Source: Tupaia tana
Taxonomy: Eukaryota > Chordata > Mammalia > Scandentia > Tupaiidae
NCBI GenBank assembly: GCA_026018925.1
Contig: JAKSZU010000027.1
Coordinates: forward strand, 3,295,531 to 3,359,530
Length of the DNA stretch: 64,000 bases
Direction: 5' to 3'
The notes below the pieces were generated by a model. The model worked only from the letters and a program-made list of their open reading frames with translations, made no database searches and was not told the origin of the DNA. Below are positions 20,901-30,869 of this stretch, in pieces. A program made the translations under genes and the position numbers. The stretch's first letter is position 1. The number at the start of each line of letters is the position of its first letter.

Positions 20901-22010
20901 CTTAGAAACAACTAAGAGATAGGCACAGGAGTCAAGGAGATGATTACTGACAAGAACAGGGCCTGGGTATGGCCGCGTTTGAACTGGATTTATCATTCCT
21001 CTGCTGATAAACCCCAGGCCACTAGGGCTGCTTCACAGCTGTAAGAGTTCGGACTAACAACTTCTTCAGGTGGAAGGGACGGGCCAAAGGTAGCCAGATC
21101 TGCCTACCAATAGAAAGAGTGATTGGTCTTCCACAAGAAGTGGACAAGAGGTCAGGAGTTTTATACTGTGGAGGTCCCCTGGGAAACAGCAGGAAGGGGG
21201 TAAGTGGTCCACTCTCCCCAACAAAGTCTGTGCCGGGGAAGTGGAGGGAACAGTGGGAGATTATAGCAGAAAGGTGCCGAGGATCCGGATGTTAGGAGGG
21301 TTCCTCTGGGGAGACAGGAGGTGACTTCCAGGAGGTCTGGCCCAACCTGCTCACCTTCAGGGACCAGATCACGCAGGATTCCACGTTAAGAAATGGAGTT
21401 TGTTTGTTTTTCTAAGAGCAGTGACACAGTACTGAAGAGTCAAAGATTGGCTTTGACTTTCCAGAAGCTTATTCTGCCAGCTCTGGGGACTGGAGGCATG
21501 TGAGAGAGAGCTGCCAGAATTTGCACAGAAATAAACACAGCATGCCCAGTTAAATTGGAAATTCAAATGAACACAAAAATAAACATTTCCCAAATAGTGT
21601 ATGGGTCATACCTATGCTAAAAAATGTTCATTGTTCATCTGAAATTTAATTCAACTGGGTGTTCAGTGTTTTATTTGGCAACTCTAGAGGGGGAAAAAAG
21701 AGAGGAACCTAGTAAGATGCTGTCACAGGGGTGGGCGAGAGTGAACACGGAGGAGAGATGGGCAGGCTCCAGCCCCATGTGGAAGACTCAGATGGACTGG
21801 TGTGGCAGGTGGGGAGGGAGTCTGGGGTCAGAGATGGCTGGCTCTGTGGAGGCCGCCCGATGGACAGAGGGGCCAGTGCATTTCTGGTCTTTTGACTGTG
21901 TGACTCGGGACACGTCTCTTAACTTCTTGATGATGTAAAACGCGATCGACTGTCCTGTCACAGGCTGTGGTTACAAATATGAAAAGTCTTGTCATAATAT
22001 TCAGATACTC
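20901..22010. other. unique non-coding stretch
   Basis: I see no gene. Around 21540-21680, AAATTGGAAATTCAAATGAA on one side and GAAATTTAATTCAACTGG on the other form a loose inverted arrangement that may be a worn DNA transposon. Confidence 0.35.
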
Positions 22011-22299
22011 TTGTGGATTGAATGTGTTCCCCACATTGACATATTGAAACCTTAACCCAGTGTGAATTATTTGGAGATGGGGACTTTGGGAGCTAGTTAG
22101 GTCTGGAAGCCGCCATGGTAAGACTAGGAGCCTGTGAAGAGGAAGAGCTCACTCTCCCGCGTGGTCTCTCTGCCACATGCAGAGGGAGAGCCGTGCGAGA
22201 ACACTGAGAGGGAGAGACCAAATCAGGAAGCTTAGTCTTGGACTTCTAGCCTTCGGGACTTGATCAGGTCACCTAGTCGATGGTATTTCCTTACGGTAG
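22011..22299 (+). mobile_element. MaLR LTR (MST/MLT1-like)
   Basis: The ordered phrases TGTGGATTGAATGTGTTCCC, TTTGGAGATGGGGACTTTGG, TCTCTCTGCCACATGCAG and CTTGGACTTCTAGCCTTC match ERVL-MaLR LTRs of the MST/MLT1 kind. It is a solitary, non-coding LTR. Confidence 0.75.
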
Positions 22300-23290
22300 T
22301 CTGAGGTCATTTTTATAGGTACTGTTATTTTGCGAAGTAATTAGGCATGAACAAGCAAGGATTTGAACACCAGCGCAAGCTCGCTTGCTGTTTTCAACCT
22401 GCCAGTGAATTCTCTGAGTCTGTGAGCCCAGCTATCTCGCATGTGGCCTCAGTCTCGGGTCCTGTGTACTTCCTCGCCTTTTCTTTTTCTTCCTCCTAAA
22501 CACAGACATTAAGGACAGCCTTGGAAAGGAGATGGCACAAAAGGTGTGAGTGTGTGAGGATGGTGAGGGAGCCTGGTTGCTAGGGAACCGGGGGACCAGT
22601 CTGGCTGGCAGCTGCTAGGTGCAGGGGCTGTGGCTGTGCTGACTGCGCGTGTGAGCCCTGGGGCTTCTCTTTCGCATCAGCTAGAAAGCTGCCACAGCCA
22701 ACCCTCCAGCCGGAAACCTGGTCTGACATCAGATGCACAAAGATGCTGACTAACATGCTGTCTAGTAAGGCTTCCCATCACGAGAAACTGAAACCGAGCT
22801 GTGCCTGGGAAGTCTAGCCGGGGACATCGCTTCTGGCAGGGCTGGATCCCCTGTCCTCAGTGGTGGCATTGGCCAGATCTTTATCTCACCTGTTTCCTCT
22901 CATTCTCCCTGACTTTCCTGGCTGTAAGCGAGCTTCTGGTAGGTGATGGCAAGAGCTATTTTGGCTGCAAAGCTCCAGGTTCCTGTGACTCTGGGAGCCA
23001 TCCTCAAACAAAGAAAGAGCTTCTCTTTCCAGGATCTATCAAGTGCCAAGAAGGGATCTGCTTACTCTGCGTGGATCACAGGCTTTTCCCTTAGATCCTG
23101 CTACTATGACCAGAGCAGCCGGGGACTCCAATCTGCAGCCTCATGGGACAGGGAGAAGCAAGTCTCCAAAGAAAACTGGGTTCATTCTAAGATGAGGGGG
23201 TTAAGTGGCAAGTCAGACAGCAGATATTCACAGCAGTACTGGAAAGATCCACACAGTTTGCTGTGACTTTCATTACATAGAAATTTTATC
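22300..23290. other. unique non-coding stretch
   Basis: I see no supported gene. The ORF at 22801-23094 has no recognisable domain. A short exon-like piece at 22507-22542 (good pyrimidine tract, weak donor) is too small to call. Confidence 0.4.
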
Positions 23291-23299
23291 AAAATTCCA

Positions 23300-23730
23300 T
23301 GTGAACAATGCCCACCACAGTGTTGTTTATAATATAGAAAAGCTAGAAACATTCCCAATGTATAGCCACAGAGAAGTGGCAAAATTAATTATTTTAGATT
23401 CATATGATATAATTCTAAATTGCAATTAAAATAGAGGTAGAGTTTATACAATTCATATTTACTAACCCAAGAATGTGGCCTTGGTATATATTAAAGGAAA
23501 AAAATGATATGCAAAAATGAGCAGTGTCCAAAATACGTTTTTTAAGTAAAAATGTAATAGAGAAATAACCCTGAAAGCATGTGCATCAAATCGTGTTTCA
23601 TTGTGGGTGGCTGGTATTAGATTAATTCTTTTCATGTTATAAATTCTCGACAGTATGATATTTTACAAAAAACATATATAAATTTTTAGTTAAAAATCAA
23701 TAATTTAAAAATTATGGACATTTAAAAATT
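23300..23730 (+). mobile_element. degenerate L1-related 3' end (tentative)
   Basis: Phrases such as GTTGTTTATAATATAGAAAA, AATTCTAAATTGCAATTAAA and AAAGCATGTGCATCAAATCG follow the pattern of worn, AT-rich LINE 3' sequence. It has no open frame of note. Confidence 0.45.
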
Positions 23731-24002
23731 AATAGCCTTATTGAAATATAATCATAAATCATCAAACTCACCTTTTTGAAGTTTACAATTCTGTGTGTTA
23801 TAGTGTATTCACAGAGTTGTACGACCATCTGTCTAATTTCAGAACATTTTTAGTACCCCAGAAAGAATCTCCATAGCCATTAGCAGTCACTCCACATTCT
23901 CCCTTCCCCATAGTCCCTGGCAAACACTAATCTACTGTCTGTATCTATAGATGTATTTATTCTGAATATGTCATATAAATAGAGTCATACAATAGATAAT
24001 CT

Positions 24003-24180
24003 TGGGGTCAGCAGGTGGCATGGTGGTTAGGATGCCGGACTCCCACATGACTGACTACAGTTTGAGTCCAGACCTGGTGGCTTGTTTTCTCATTTTCTCT
24101 CTCTCTCTGTCACTCTCTCTGCTGAGTCCTATGGCAGATTAAATAATAATAATAAACATATAATAAAGCAATTTAAAATA
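24003..24180 (+). mobile_element. tRNA-derived SINE, nested in L1
   Basis: Head GGGGTCAGCAGGTGGCATGG, tail TCCTATGGCAGATTAAATAA then AT-rich. Orientation is opposite to the host L1. The target duplication is unclear. Confidence 0.88.
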
Positions 24181-24222
24181 TATATAATCATTTGTGTCTG
24201 GCTTCTCTTTACTGAGGATAAT

Positions 24223-24393
24223 TTTTTAAAAAATTATTTTATATATCTTTATTTTTTAATTTATTTTAATTTGACTAGAGAGGGACAGAGTGAGAGAAAG
24301 AGAGGGGGGGGGAAGTGAGAAAACAAGCCACCAGGTCTGGGATTTGACCATGTGGGAGTCCAGCACCCTTAACCACCATGCCACCTGCTGGTC
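24223..24393 (-). mobile_element. tRNA-derived SINE, short-tail, nested in L1
   Basis: Reverse orientation: AATTTGACTAGAGAGGGACA, CCACCAGGTCTGGGATTTGA, head ending CCACCTGCTGGTCCC. It is the left member of a same-orientation pair with 24403-24619. Confidence 0.9.
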
Positions 24394-24402
24394 CCTTGCC
24401 TA

Positions 24403-24462
24403 TTTTTTTTAAAATAATTATTTATTTAATTTTATTTATTTATTTTAATTTGACCAGACACA

Positions 24463-24498
<36 letters not shown>

Positions 24499-24619
24499 AA
24501 GAGAGAGAAAGAGAGAGAGAAGGAACGTGAGAAAGCAAGCCACCAGGTCTAAGACTCAAACTGTGGTCAACTTTGTGGGAGTGTCCAGTGCCTTAACCAC
24601 CAAACCATCTGCTGGACCC
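24403..24619 (-). mobile_element. tRNA-derived SINE, short-tail, with expanded dinucleotide repeat
   Basis: Reverse orientation: TTTAATTTGACCAG then an expanded (CA)n(GA)n, then CCACCAGGTCTAAGACTCAA and head CATCTGCTGGACCCC. The pyrimidine-rich part of the SINE has grown into a microsatellite. Confidence 0.9.
24458..24520 (+). repeat. (CA)n(GA)n microsatellite inside a SINE
   Basis: CA units run from about 24458 to 24480 and pass into GA units interrupted by AAA up to about 24520. It arose within the reversed CT-rich region of the SINE at 24403. Confidence 0.9.
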
Positions 24620-24974
24620 CATCTTTTGCTTGTTTTTAAATTGGGTGTTTTTGTCCTTTTGTTGTTAAGTTGTTAGAGTGCTTTATAATTCTATGTACAA
24701 GTGCAAATATTATTTCCCATTCTATAGGCTGTCTTGATGGTGTCTTTTGAAATACAAACATTTAAATATTGGTCGTGTCCCACTTACTATTTTTGCTTTT
24801 GTCACTTACACTTTTAGTGGCATATCTACAGAATTTTGCCTAATGTAACCTTCCACTTACGTTTTAATCTAAGAGTTTTATAGTTTTAACTCTTAAATTT
24901 AGGCTCTATGACCTATTTTGAGTCAATATTTATATATGGTGCCAGGTATAGGTCTGTACTGTAAAGAATCCGGC

Positions 24975-25500
24975 CTTGCCCAAAAAAGTGGGCTAACCTT
25001 TGTCCTCAGCTTCTGGGAGGTGATCTATGTCGTATTGGATATGAGTGTCTCTGTATATGGTGAAGCTGGCCACACTACAAAGACCAACCCTGTGATTCAG
25101 AATGGGGCTTTGAGTCACATGGTATCAGTCAGCTGAGACACTTCAGTCCAACCACGTGGGAAATCAGTCAGTCATATATACACAACGAAACTTCAGTATG
25201 AATTCTGGATACTGAAGCTGAGGTGAGCTTCTTTGGTTGCCATTCTGTGAATGCTGTCATTCATTGAGGCTGGGAGAGTGCATGCTGACTACAGAAAAAG
25301 GAAAACAGAAGCTTTGTGTTTGAAACTCTCAGATTCTATGCTGCTTCTCTTCCTTTGACTGATTTAAATCTTTACTCGTTCCCTGTAATAAACTATATAC
25401 TTGGTATAATAATTTTTAGTGACTTTTGTGAGTCCTTCTAGCAAATTCTGAAAACTGAAGGTGGTTTTGAGAATCCCCCCGAACTTGCAGCTGGTGTCAT
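24975..25500 (+). mobile_element. LTR-like ancient repeat, family unresolved
   Basis: CCCTGTGATTCAGAATGGGG, GAGTCACATGGTATCAGTCA, CCTGTAATAAACTATATA and GTGAGTCCTTCTAGCAAATT recur in this order in many mammalian loci. An AATAAA near 25387 lies where an LTR polyadenylation signal would. It is non-coding. Confidence 0.5.
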
Positions 25501-26235
25501 AAGTGAGGGTTGTCCCTTGGTACTGTATTCTGTTCTTGTAGTTGACCCTAAATTATCCAGTTGATGTCAGAAGTGGGATTCACTAGCTCAAATGTGACTT
25601 ATTGAAGCATGTGGTTTGGGAAGAAAAAGGGTGAAAGTGTGGGTGTTGAAAAATTCCTGATTTCTGAATGGCAGCAGAGTCATCCACAATATGAATCTGC
25701 AGCTGGGCTGTGATCAGTTACTGAAGGTAAAAGTTGTCTCACCGTATGTTTAAAGAAATGCAGAGTATTAATAATAATGAAGAATTGAAATATACAATCC
25801 CTTGGTTATTGCTTTTTGTCACAGCTAAAATGAATGTAAGGGAGAATGTCGGGGTGGATCTTGATGGTGGACGGGAGTTTGATTCTGGCTGGTTTGAGCT
25901 GCCCTGTTGTCCTGTATGGCCCATAACAATGGATATAGTTAACGTATGGTTAACAGTAAAAGAAAATGTTTGGGTAGACCCTCCCACTGGGCCAACCTTG
26001 GGTTACTCAGCTCCTGGCTACGGCTATTAGCCTCACATCCCCTACTAACGGGAAAATGTTATTCTGAAACAACAGGTAGTTCTCATGAAGTTCGTAAGAT
26101 CCTCTGCTTCTTTTTCTTTGTCTCTTTTCTAGAGTTAGTTTGAGAGGATGCCTGTTCCTTTGCAAACAAACTTCCCCTAAGACAGGCCTCATATTGGTTA
26201 GGAATCTTTGGCTTAAGCCAAAAAATGACTTTTTG
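25501..26235. other. unassigned sequence right of the LTR-like repeat
   Basis: It could be internal sequence of the same old retroelement. A very strong acceptor (TTTGTCTCTTTTCTAG, ending about 26132) precedes a 62 bp open stretch and a GTTAGG donor-like site, but the context is repeat-like, so no exon is called. Confidence 0.3.
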
Positions 26236-26236
26236 T

Positions 26237-26509
26237 TGGGCCAGCCCTGTGTGCAGTGGTTAGGTGTTGTACATTGGAGACCAGATACATACGGCCATCT
26301 GCAGCTCAAATCTTGGCTTGGTGGCTTGAAAAAAGGCCAGTCATTGTGTGTGTGCATGCCCAAATCTTGATAAGAAGGAATGGAGGAGAAAGAATTGCAG
26401 TATGACCATGCCCCATTGGGGAGTATCCACACACACACACCCCCCACACACACACCATGGTATGTGCATGTGCCCTTTGGCAAAAATTTTTTAAAATTAC
26501 TTTTGTTGG
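26237..26509 (+). mobile_element. tRNA-derived SINE, long-tail, old copy
   Basis: Head GGGCCAGCCCTGTGTGCAGT, body GCCCAAATCTTGATAAGAAG, AC-rich insertion near 26425-26457, tail GTGCCCTTTGGCAAAAATT. GACTTTTTGTTGG before it and TTACTTTTGTTGG after it suggest its target duplication. Confidence 0.8.
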
Positions 26510-26780
26510 TGGGACCAGCAGTTAGCGTAATGGCTATGTCGCTGGACTCCCACGTAGTCGACCGTGGTTCGAGTCCTGGACCCGGTGGCTTAAACTCACG
26601 CTGGGCACGTGTGCGTGCGTGCCCAAGATCCCGAGAGGAGAATGGAGGAGAAGGGATTGCGGCGTGGCCATCCCCCCTGGGGGGTGATTTCTTGCTTTCT
26701 GTCTCTCTGTCTCTCTCTGTCTGTCTGGCGAGCGCACGCGCCCTATAGCAAAAAAAAAAAAAAACTTCTCCAAAAAAAAA
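26510..26780 (+). mobile_element. young tRNA-derived SINE, long-tail
   Basis: Head GGGACCAGCAGTTAGCGTAA with A box TAGCGTAATGG and B box GGTTCGAGTCC. The end is GCGCCCTATAGC plus poly(A). A perfect 17 bp duplication AAAATTACTTTTGTTGG lies at 26493-26509 and 26781-26797. It landed exactly at the 3' junction of the older SINE. Confidence 0.96.
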
Positions 26781-26797
26781 AAAATTACTTTTGTTGG

Positions 26798-27228
26798 CAC
26801 ATACCCACAGAAAATCCACGGTGTAGCTTGATCTAGGGACTAAAAACTGTCATCTAGGCCTGGGTCATCTACCTCTCGGCTATACCTCCTGTGGTATTTA
26901 CTTAATTCCCATCCTCTTAGGTGTTGAATTACCGGCCTCATAGGAACTCTTACCTTCAATCGTTCTGGCTGTTAACAGTCTCAAAAGCAAGAAAGAACAC
27001 TTCCCTTGTAGCTCCTGCACAGTCGGGGATTCACTTTGGTTGTAACCACATTGCATGACTCACGGTGCATCCTTGAACCATTCCCAGGAAAACTTGGTGC
27101 CAAGTCTGAGTCATATGTCCAGTCCTGGTGTACGGAAAAAACCTCACCTCACTGGAACCACACTAACTGAAAATGAGGGAGGAGGTTTTCTTGACGGTGT
27201 CACATCTCCTGTTGTATCTTTAGGATAT
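26798..27228. other. unassigned non-coding stretch
   Basis: I see no gene. It may be worn repeat, but I cannot name a family. Confidence 0.3.
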
Positions 27229-27600
27229 TGTTATAGCTCTGTTGTTGTATTCCAAACCACCCCAAACTTAGTGGCTTAAAGCAACGATGATTATTTCTCA
27301 CTATTCTGTATCTTGGTGGCGTTCTGTCCATGGGGTATAGCTGACGTCTGTATGTGGCTGAATTCACCTGGGAGTGTGGCTGGGGCTGCACCATCTGAAA
27401 CAGTCTTTATTCTTCTTGGGCCTCTCTACATGTGGCTTCTATCCTTCCACAGTGTAGCCTGAGCTGCTTTATAGTGTGGTGAATGGCTGCCACGAGGGAG
27501 AGGATGGAGAATACCAGACAGTCATCTGAAGGCCTATGCCTGGTCCCAACCTATTACAACTGTCGCATTCTGTTAGTCAAAACAGCTCAGAGTCAGCCTG
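27229..27600 (-). mobile_element. MaLR/MLT-like LTR or related ancient repeat
   Basis: CTTAGTGGCTTAAAGCAACG, GGGCCTCTCTACATGTGGCT, GGCTGCCACGAGGGAGAGG and GTTAGTCAAAACAGCTCAGA follow the order of a common ancient LTR-like repeat read in reverse. The family is uncertain. Confidence 0.55.
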
Positions 27601-27666
27601 AACTCAATGCAGAGGGATAGAAATGTTCTCCTAGAAATGGAAACACAGAATGAAAGAATATACATA

Positions 27667-27920
27667 CTTTTTTAAGTTGTCAGAGGGTTTATGCAGAAAG
27701 AGACAGAGAGAGAAGGAGAAAGCACCCCCAGTGGGGTGTGGTCATTCCACAATCCCTTCATTTCTTCATCCTGTCAGAATGTTGGGACCTGCACGTGCGT
27801 GCACACACACACACAAACACACACCCCTAATCTGTTTTCAAACCATCGGGGCCAGGACTTGACCACCGTCACCCGTACGGCATCCAGCTCCCCTAACCAC
27901 TAGGCTATGGGACCTGCCTG
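27667..27920 (-). mobile_element. tRNA-derived SINE, long-tail
   Basis: Reverse orientation, T-rich start, AGAGACAGAGAGAGAAGGAG, CCACAATCCCTTCATTTCTT, ACGTGCGTGCACACACAC, head CACTAGGCTATGGGACCTGC. Flanks GAATATACATA and GAATATGCATA form an 11 bp duplication with one change. Confidence 0.9.
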
Positions 27921-28217
27921 GAATATGCATATTTTAAGGCTCGTGATACAAATTGTCAAATTCATCCCCCAAAAATGTTCCACCTATCTATGGTCCCCAC
28001 ACAAGCAGGGTGTAATTATGTATATTTTACCATGCAGTAATTTCATAGATTTGAAAATGATAATGCAATTGTTGCCTTATTACTAGAGAGGTTCAACTTT
28101 TCCATATACTTAATGACCGTTATTTTAAATATTGGCATTCCGTGGTGCAGCAGTCAAAAGCAATGCTCTGAGAGGCAGACCCACGTGGGAAGGCTGGCAG
28201 TTTAAATCCAGAGAGTT

Positions 28218-28367
28218 GGTCAGCAGGTCGTGGTGGTCAAGGGCACTGGACTCCTGCGTGGCCAACCGCAGTTCAAGTACCTGACCCGGCACTTGCTTTC
28301 TCACTTTCTCTTTCTCTCACTTTCCCTCTCTCTCACAATCTGTCCATCTCTGGTCAAATTAAAATAA

Positions 28368-28399
<32 letters not shown>

Positions 28400-28453
28400 A
28401 GTTACATAAAGTAATTCTTAAAAAAAAAACAAAACAAAAAACCAAAACAAAAA
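28218..28453 (+). mobile_element. tRNA-derived SINE, short-tail, nested in second-family SINE
   Basis: Head GGTCAGCAGGTCGTGGTGG, B box AGTTCAAGTACC, tail TCTGGTCAAATTAAAATAAA then (GATA)n and poly(A). CCAGAGAGTT and CCAGAGCGTT flank it (28208-28217 and 28454-28463). Confidence 0.9.
28369..28398 (+). repeat. (GATA)n microsatellite in SINE tail
   Basis: About seven ATAG/GATA units grew out of the AATAAATA tail of the SINE at 28218. Confidence 0.92.
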
Positions 28454-28786
28454 CCAGAGCGTTTGCTACGTACACCAGGCACAGAAGTGCCTATGAACCG
28501 GGATGGCTGAAGGGGGGCTGGATTGTGGCATCAAGACTCTGCCAGGGGTGTTGTACCTCTCTCTTGCTCATGGAATAAACAAACATGAAAAAGTTAAACA
28601 TATTTATAGAATTAAGAATTATGATATAACGTATGTGTATGTTCCAAGATCTAGTTCAGTAAAAAGCACCTTACAGTGAGATGTTCTAAGGGTCCCCTTC
28701 TGATTCTATTTCTTTCTCTCCCTCTCAAAGATAACCATTATCCTGAATTTTGTGTTCATGGTCCCATGACCTTGCTTTATTTTTCA

Positions 28787-29632
28787 TAACAGCTTTTTTG
28801 AGATATAATTCACATGCCACAGGATAAACTCATTCAAAGTATACAGTTGATGGTTTTTAGTAAATTTACAGTGTCGTGGAGCCGTCAGTCACCACGATAA
28901 ATTTCAGAACTTATTCATCATCCTCCAGAGAAACCCTGTACCCTTCAGCAGTTTCCTCCATTCCCTCCTTACCCTCCACTCCCAGTCCAGGTGACCATTG
29001 ATCAACTCTTCATCTATTTAGATTTCCTATTGGGCATTTTCTGTAAGTGGAATCATACAGTATGTGGTCCTCTGTGTCTGGCTCCTTCCTTAGCATAATG
29101 TTTTCAAGGCTCATCCATGTTGCGGCCTGGATCAGTATTTCATTCATTTTTATTGCTGAATAATATATCATTGTATCCATATACTACATTTTATTTACTA
29201 ATTACCTATTGACAGACATTTAGGTTGCTTCCACTTTTGACTATTATGAATAATGCTGTTATGAACATTTTTTTTTGGAGAGGTTTTCGCTATAGGGTGC
29301 GTGTACTCGCCAGAAAGACAGAGACAGACAGAGAGATAGAAAGCGAGAAATCACCCCCCAGGGGGGATGGCTATGCCGCAATCCCTTCTCCTCCATTCTC
29401 CTCTTGGGATCTTGGGCATGCACGCACACGCGCCCGGCGTGAGTTTAAGCCACCAGGTCCGGGACGTGAACCGCGGTCGACTACGTGGGAGTCCAGCGAC
29501 ATAGCCATTACGCTAACTGCTGGTCTCCGCTGTTATGAACATTTGCATACAAGTTTTGTATGGTCTTATATTTTTAAATTCCCTTGGAATGTTTCAGTAC
29601 CTAGGCATGAAATAACTTGGGTCATATGGTAA
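28787..29632 (-). mobile_element. L1M-type 3' UTR/ORF2 end, interrupted by a young SINE
   Basis: TTTTTTGAGATATAATTCAC, GTGGAATCATACAGTATGTG, GGCTCATCCATGTTGCGGCC and GCTGTTATGAACATTTGCAT are reversed old-L1 3' sequence. The SINE at 29271-29528 sits inside it. Confidence 0.88.
29271..29528 (-). mobile_element. young tRNA-derived SINE, long-tail, in L1
   Basis: Reverse orientation: TTTTGGAGAGGTTTTCGCTA through CGCGGTCGACTACGTGGG and GCTAACTGCTGGTC. A perfect 16 bp duplication GCTGTTATGAACATTT lies at 29255-29270 and 29529-29544, taken from the host L1. Confidence 0.96.
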
Positions 29633-29789
29633 CTCATTCCTTATGTTTGTTTATGACTTCTCTTCTTCTTCCTTGATTAATCTAGCTGGTTGTTCTTGCA
29701 GATTATTGTGATTACATTTTTTATTCTATCTTGACCAGCACATAAAGTTACTTAAGTACTGCTCCAATTGAGGCTATATTTTTAAAGTC

Positions 29790-30052
29790 TTCTTTTTTTT
29801 CTTTGTCATAGGGTGCATACGTTTGCCAGAATGAGAGAGAGAGAGAGACAGAGACAGAGAGGGAAAGTAAGAAATCACCCTCCAAAGGGGATGGCCATGC
29901 CACAATCCCTTCTCCTCCATTCTCTTTTTGGGATTTTGGGCATACATGCACATACGCCCGGTGTGATTATCAAGCTACCAAGTCTGGGCCTCGATTCATG
30001 GTTGGCCATGTGGCAGACCAACACCTTAACCACCATACCACCTACTGGCTCC
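29790..30052 (-). mobile_element. tRNA-derived SINE, long-tail
   Basis: Reverse orientation: TTGTCATAGGGTGCATACG, CCATGCCACAATCCCTTCTC, GTGTGATTATCAAGCTACCA, head CCACCTACTGGCTCC. It is moderately diverged with no clear duplication. Confidence 0.9.
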
Positions 30053-30059
30053 AGTCAAG

Positions 30060-30384
30060 AATATTTTTTATCACTCTAAAAAAGGGCCTCGGGCTGTCTT
30101 TTGCAGTCAGTTGCACCTCTAGTTCCTGATTTTCCTTGCTGGGTTATATCTCACTGTCATTTTCCAGGATGCCGTCTAATTTAAATCACATCGTACGCAG
30201 CCTTCTGAGCTTGGCTCTTTTGCTTAGCTTGTCCTACCCTTAATTGTACTTCATTCTGATTCTTCTTGACTTCTGAAGCAGCGTTTATGTTTAGAAACAG
30301 AAATCATTACAGAGGAAATAAGAGAACAGTTAGTAACTTGTGGCTGTACAGCTTGAGAACAATTTTCTTATGTTTGTCTATATT
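30060..30384. other. unassigned sequence, possibly L1-derived
   Basis: It resembles reversed old L1 3' text (GGATGCCGTCTAATTTAAAT, TGTACTTCATTCTGATTCT) but it is too worn to be sure. I see no gene. Confidence 0.3.
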
Positions 30385-30399
30385 TCTAATTAATTTTTT

Positions 30400-30658
30400 T
30401 TTTTTTTGGAGAGGTTTTTGCTATAGGGCGCGTGCGCTCGCCAGACAGACAGAGAGAGACAGAGAGATAGAAAGCGAGAAATCACCCCCCAGGGGGGATG
30501 GCCACGCCGCAATCCCTTCTCCTCCATTCTCCTCTCGGGATGCTGGGCACGCACGCACACGCGCCCAGCGTGAGTTTAAGCCACCGGGTCTGAGACTCGA
30601 ACCGCGGTCGACTACATGGGAGTCCAGCGACATAGACATTACGCTAACTGCTGGTCCC
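30400..30658 (-). mobile_element. young tRNA-derived SINE, long-tail
   Basis: Reverse orientation: GGAGAGGTTTTTGCTATAGG, CGCGTGCGCTCGCCAGACAG through CGAACCGCGGTCGACTACAT. A perfect 15 bp duplication TCTAATTAATTTTTT lies at 30385-30399 and 30659-30673. It inserted in the T-rich tail end of the older SINE that follows. Confidence 0.96.
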
Positions 30659-30670
30659 TCTAATTAATTT

Positions 30671-30862
30671 TTTAAAATTATTTTATCTGTCATTATTATC
30701 ATTATTATCATTATTATTATTATTAGATTTGCTATAGGTCACATGTGCTCACCAGGGAGAGAGTGAGGGAAAGTCAGAAAGCAAGCCTCCAGGTCCAGGA
30801 CTCAAACCTCAGTTGACCGTGTGGGAGTCCAGCATCTTAACAGCACACTATCTGCTGGCCCC
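30671..30862 (-). mobile_element. tRNA-derived SINE, short-tail
   Basis: Reverse orientation: a TTAAAATTATTTTATCTGTC tail with (ATT)n, TATAGGTCACATGTGCTCAC, TCCAGGTCCAGGACTCAAAC, head ending ATCTGCTGGCCCC. Confidence 0.9.
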
Positions 30863-30869
30863 TCTATTT

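Larger units (their letters stand above)
23735..24950 (-). mobile_element. old L1M-type 3' end, interrupted by three SINEs
   Basis: Minus-strand L1 signatures read left to right as CTTATTGAAATATAATCATA, GAATCTCCATAGCCATTAGC and ATAAATAGAGTCATACAATA, then after the SINEs CTGTCTTGATGGTGTCTTTT, CTAAGAGTTTTATAGTTTTA and ATATATGGTGCCAGGTATAG. These are the reversed 3' UTR and ORF2 C-terminal end. SINEs at 24003, 24223 and 24403 break it. Confidence 0.85.
28125..28590 (+). mobile_element. second SINE family, split by a nested SINE
   Basis: TTCCGTGGTGCAGCAGTC, GACCCACGTGGGAAGGCTGG, then after the insertion GGATGGCTGAAGGGGGGCTG and TTGCTCATGGAATAAACAAA. The tail and the 'ggctgaagg' body match the copy at 8430. 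Confidence 0.65.

Noticed and set aside
22507-22542. 36 bp exon-like segment
   Set aside because: Good pyrimidine tract, but the donor GTGTGA is weak, the segment is tiny and the phase does not fit the other candidates.
24458-24520. CRISPR-like or other regular array
   Set aside because: It is a simple (CA)n(GA)n microsatellite inside a SINE. The window is mammalian and contains no spaced repeat array.
26133-26195. Exon-like segment after a very strong acceptor
   Set aside because: The context looks like old retroelement sequence, and the peptide has no match that I know of.
26007-26819. 270-codon minus-strand ORF
   Set aside because: It reads straight through two SINEs (26237 and 26510) in reverse. 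The Arg/Pro-rich peptide recurs at every young SINE copy.
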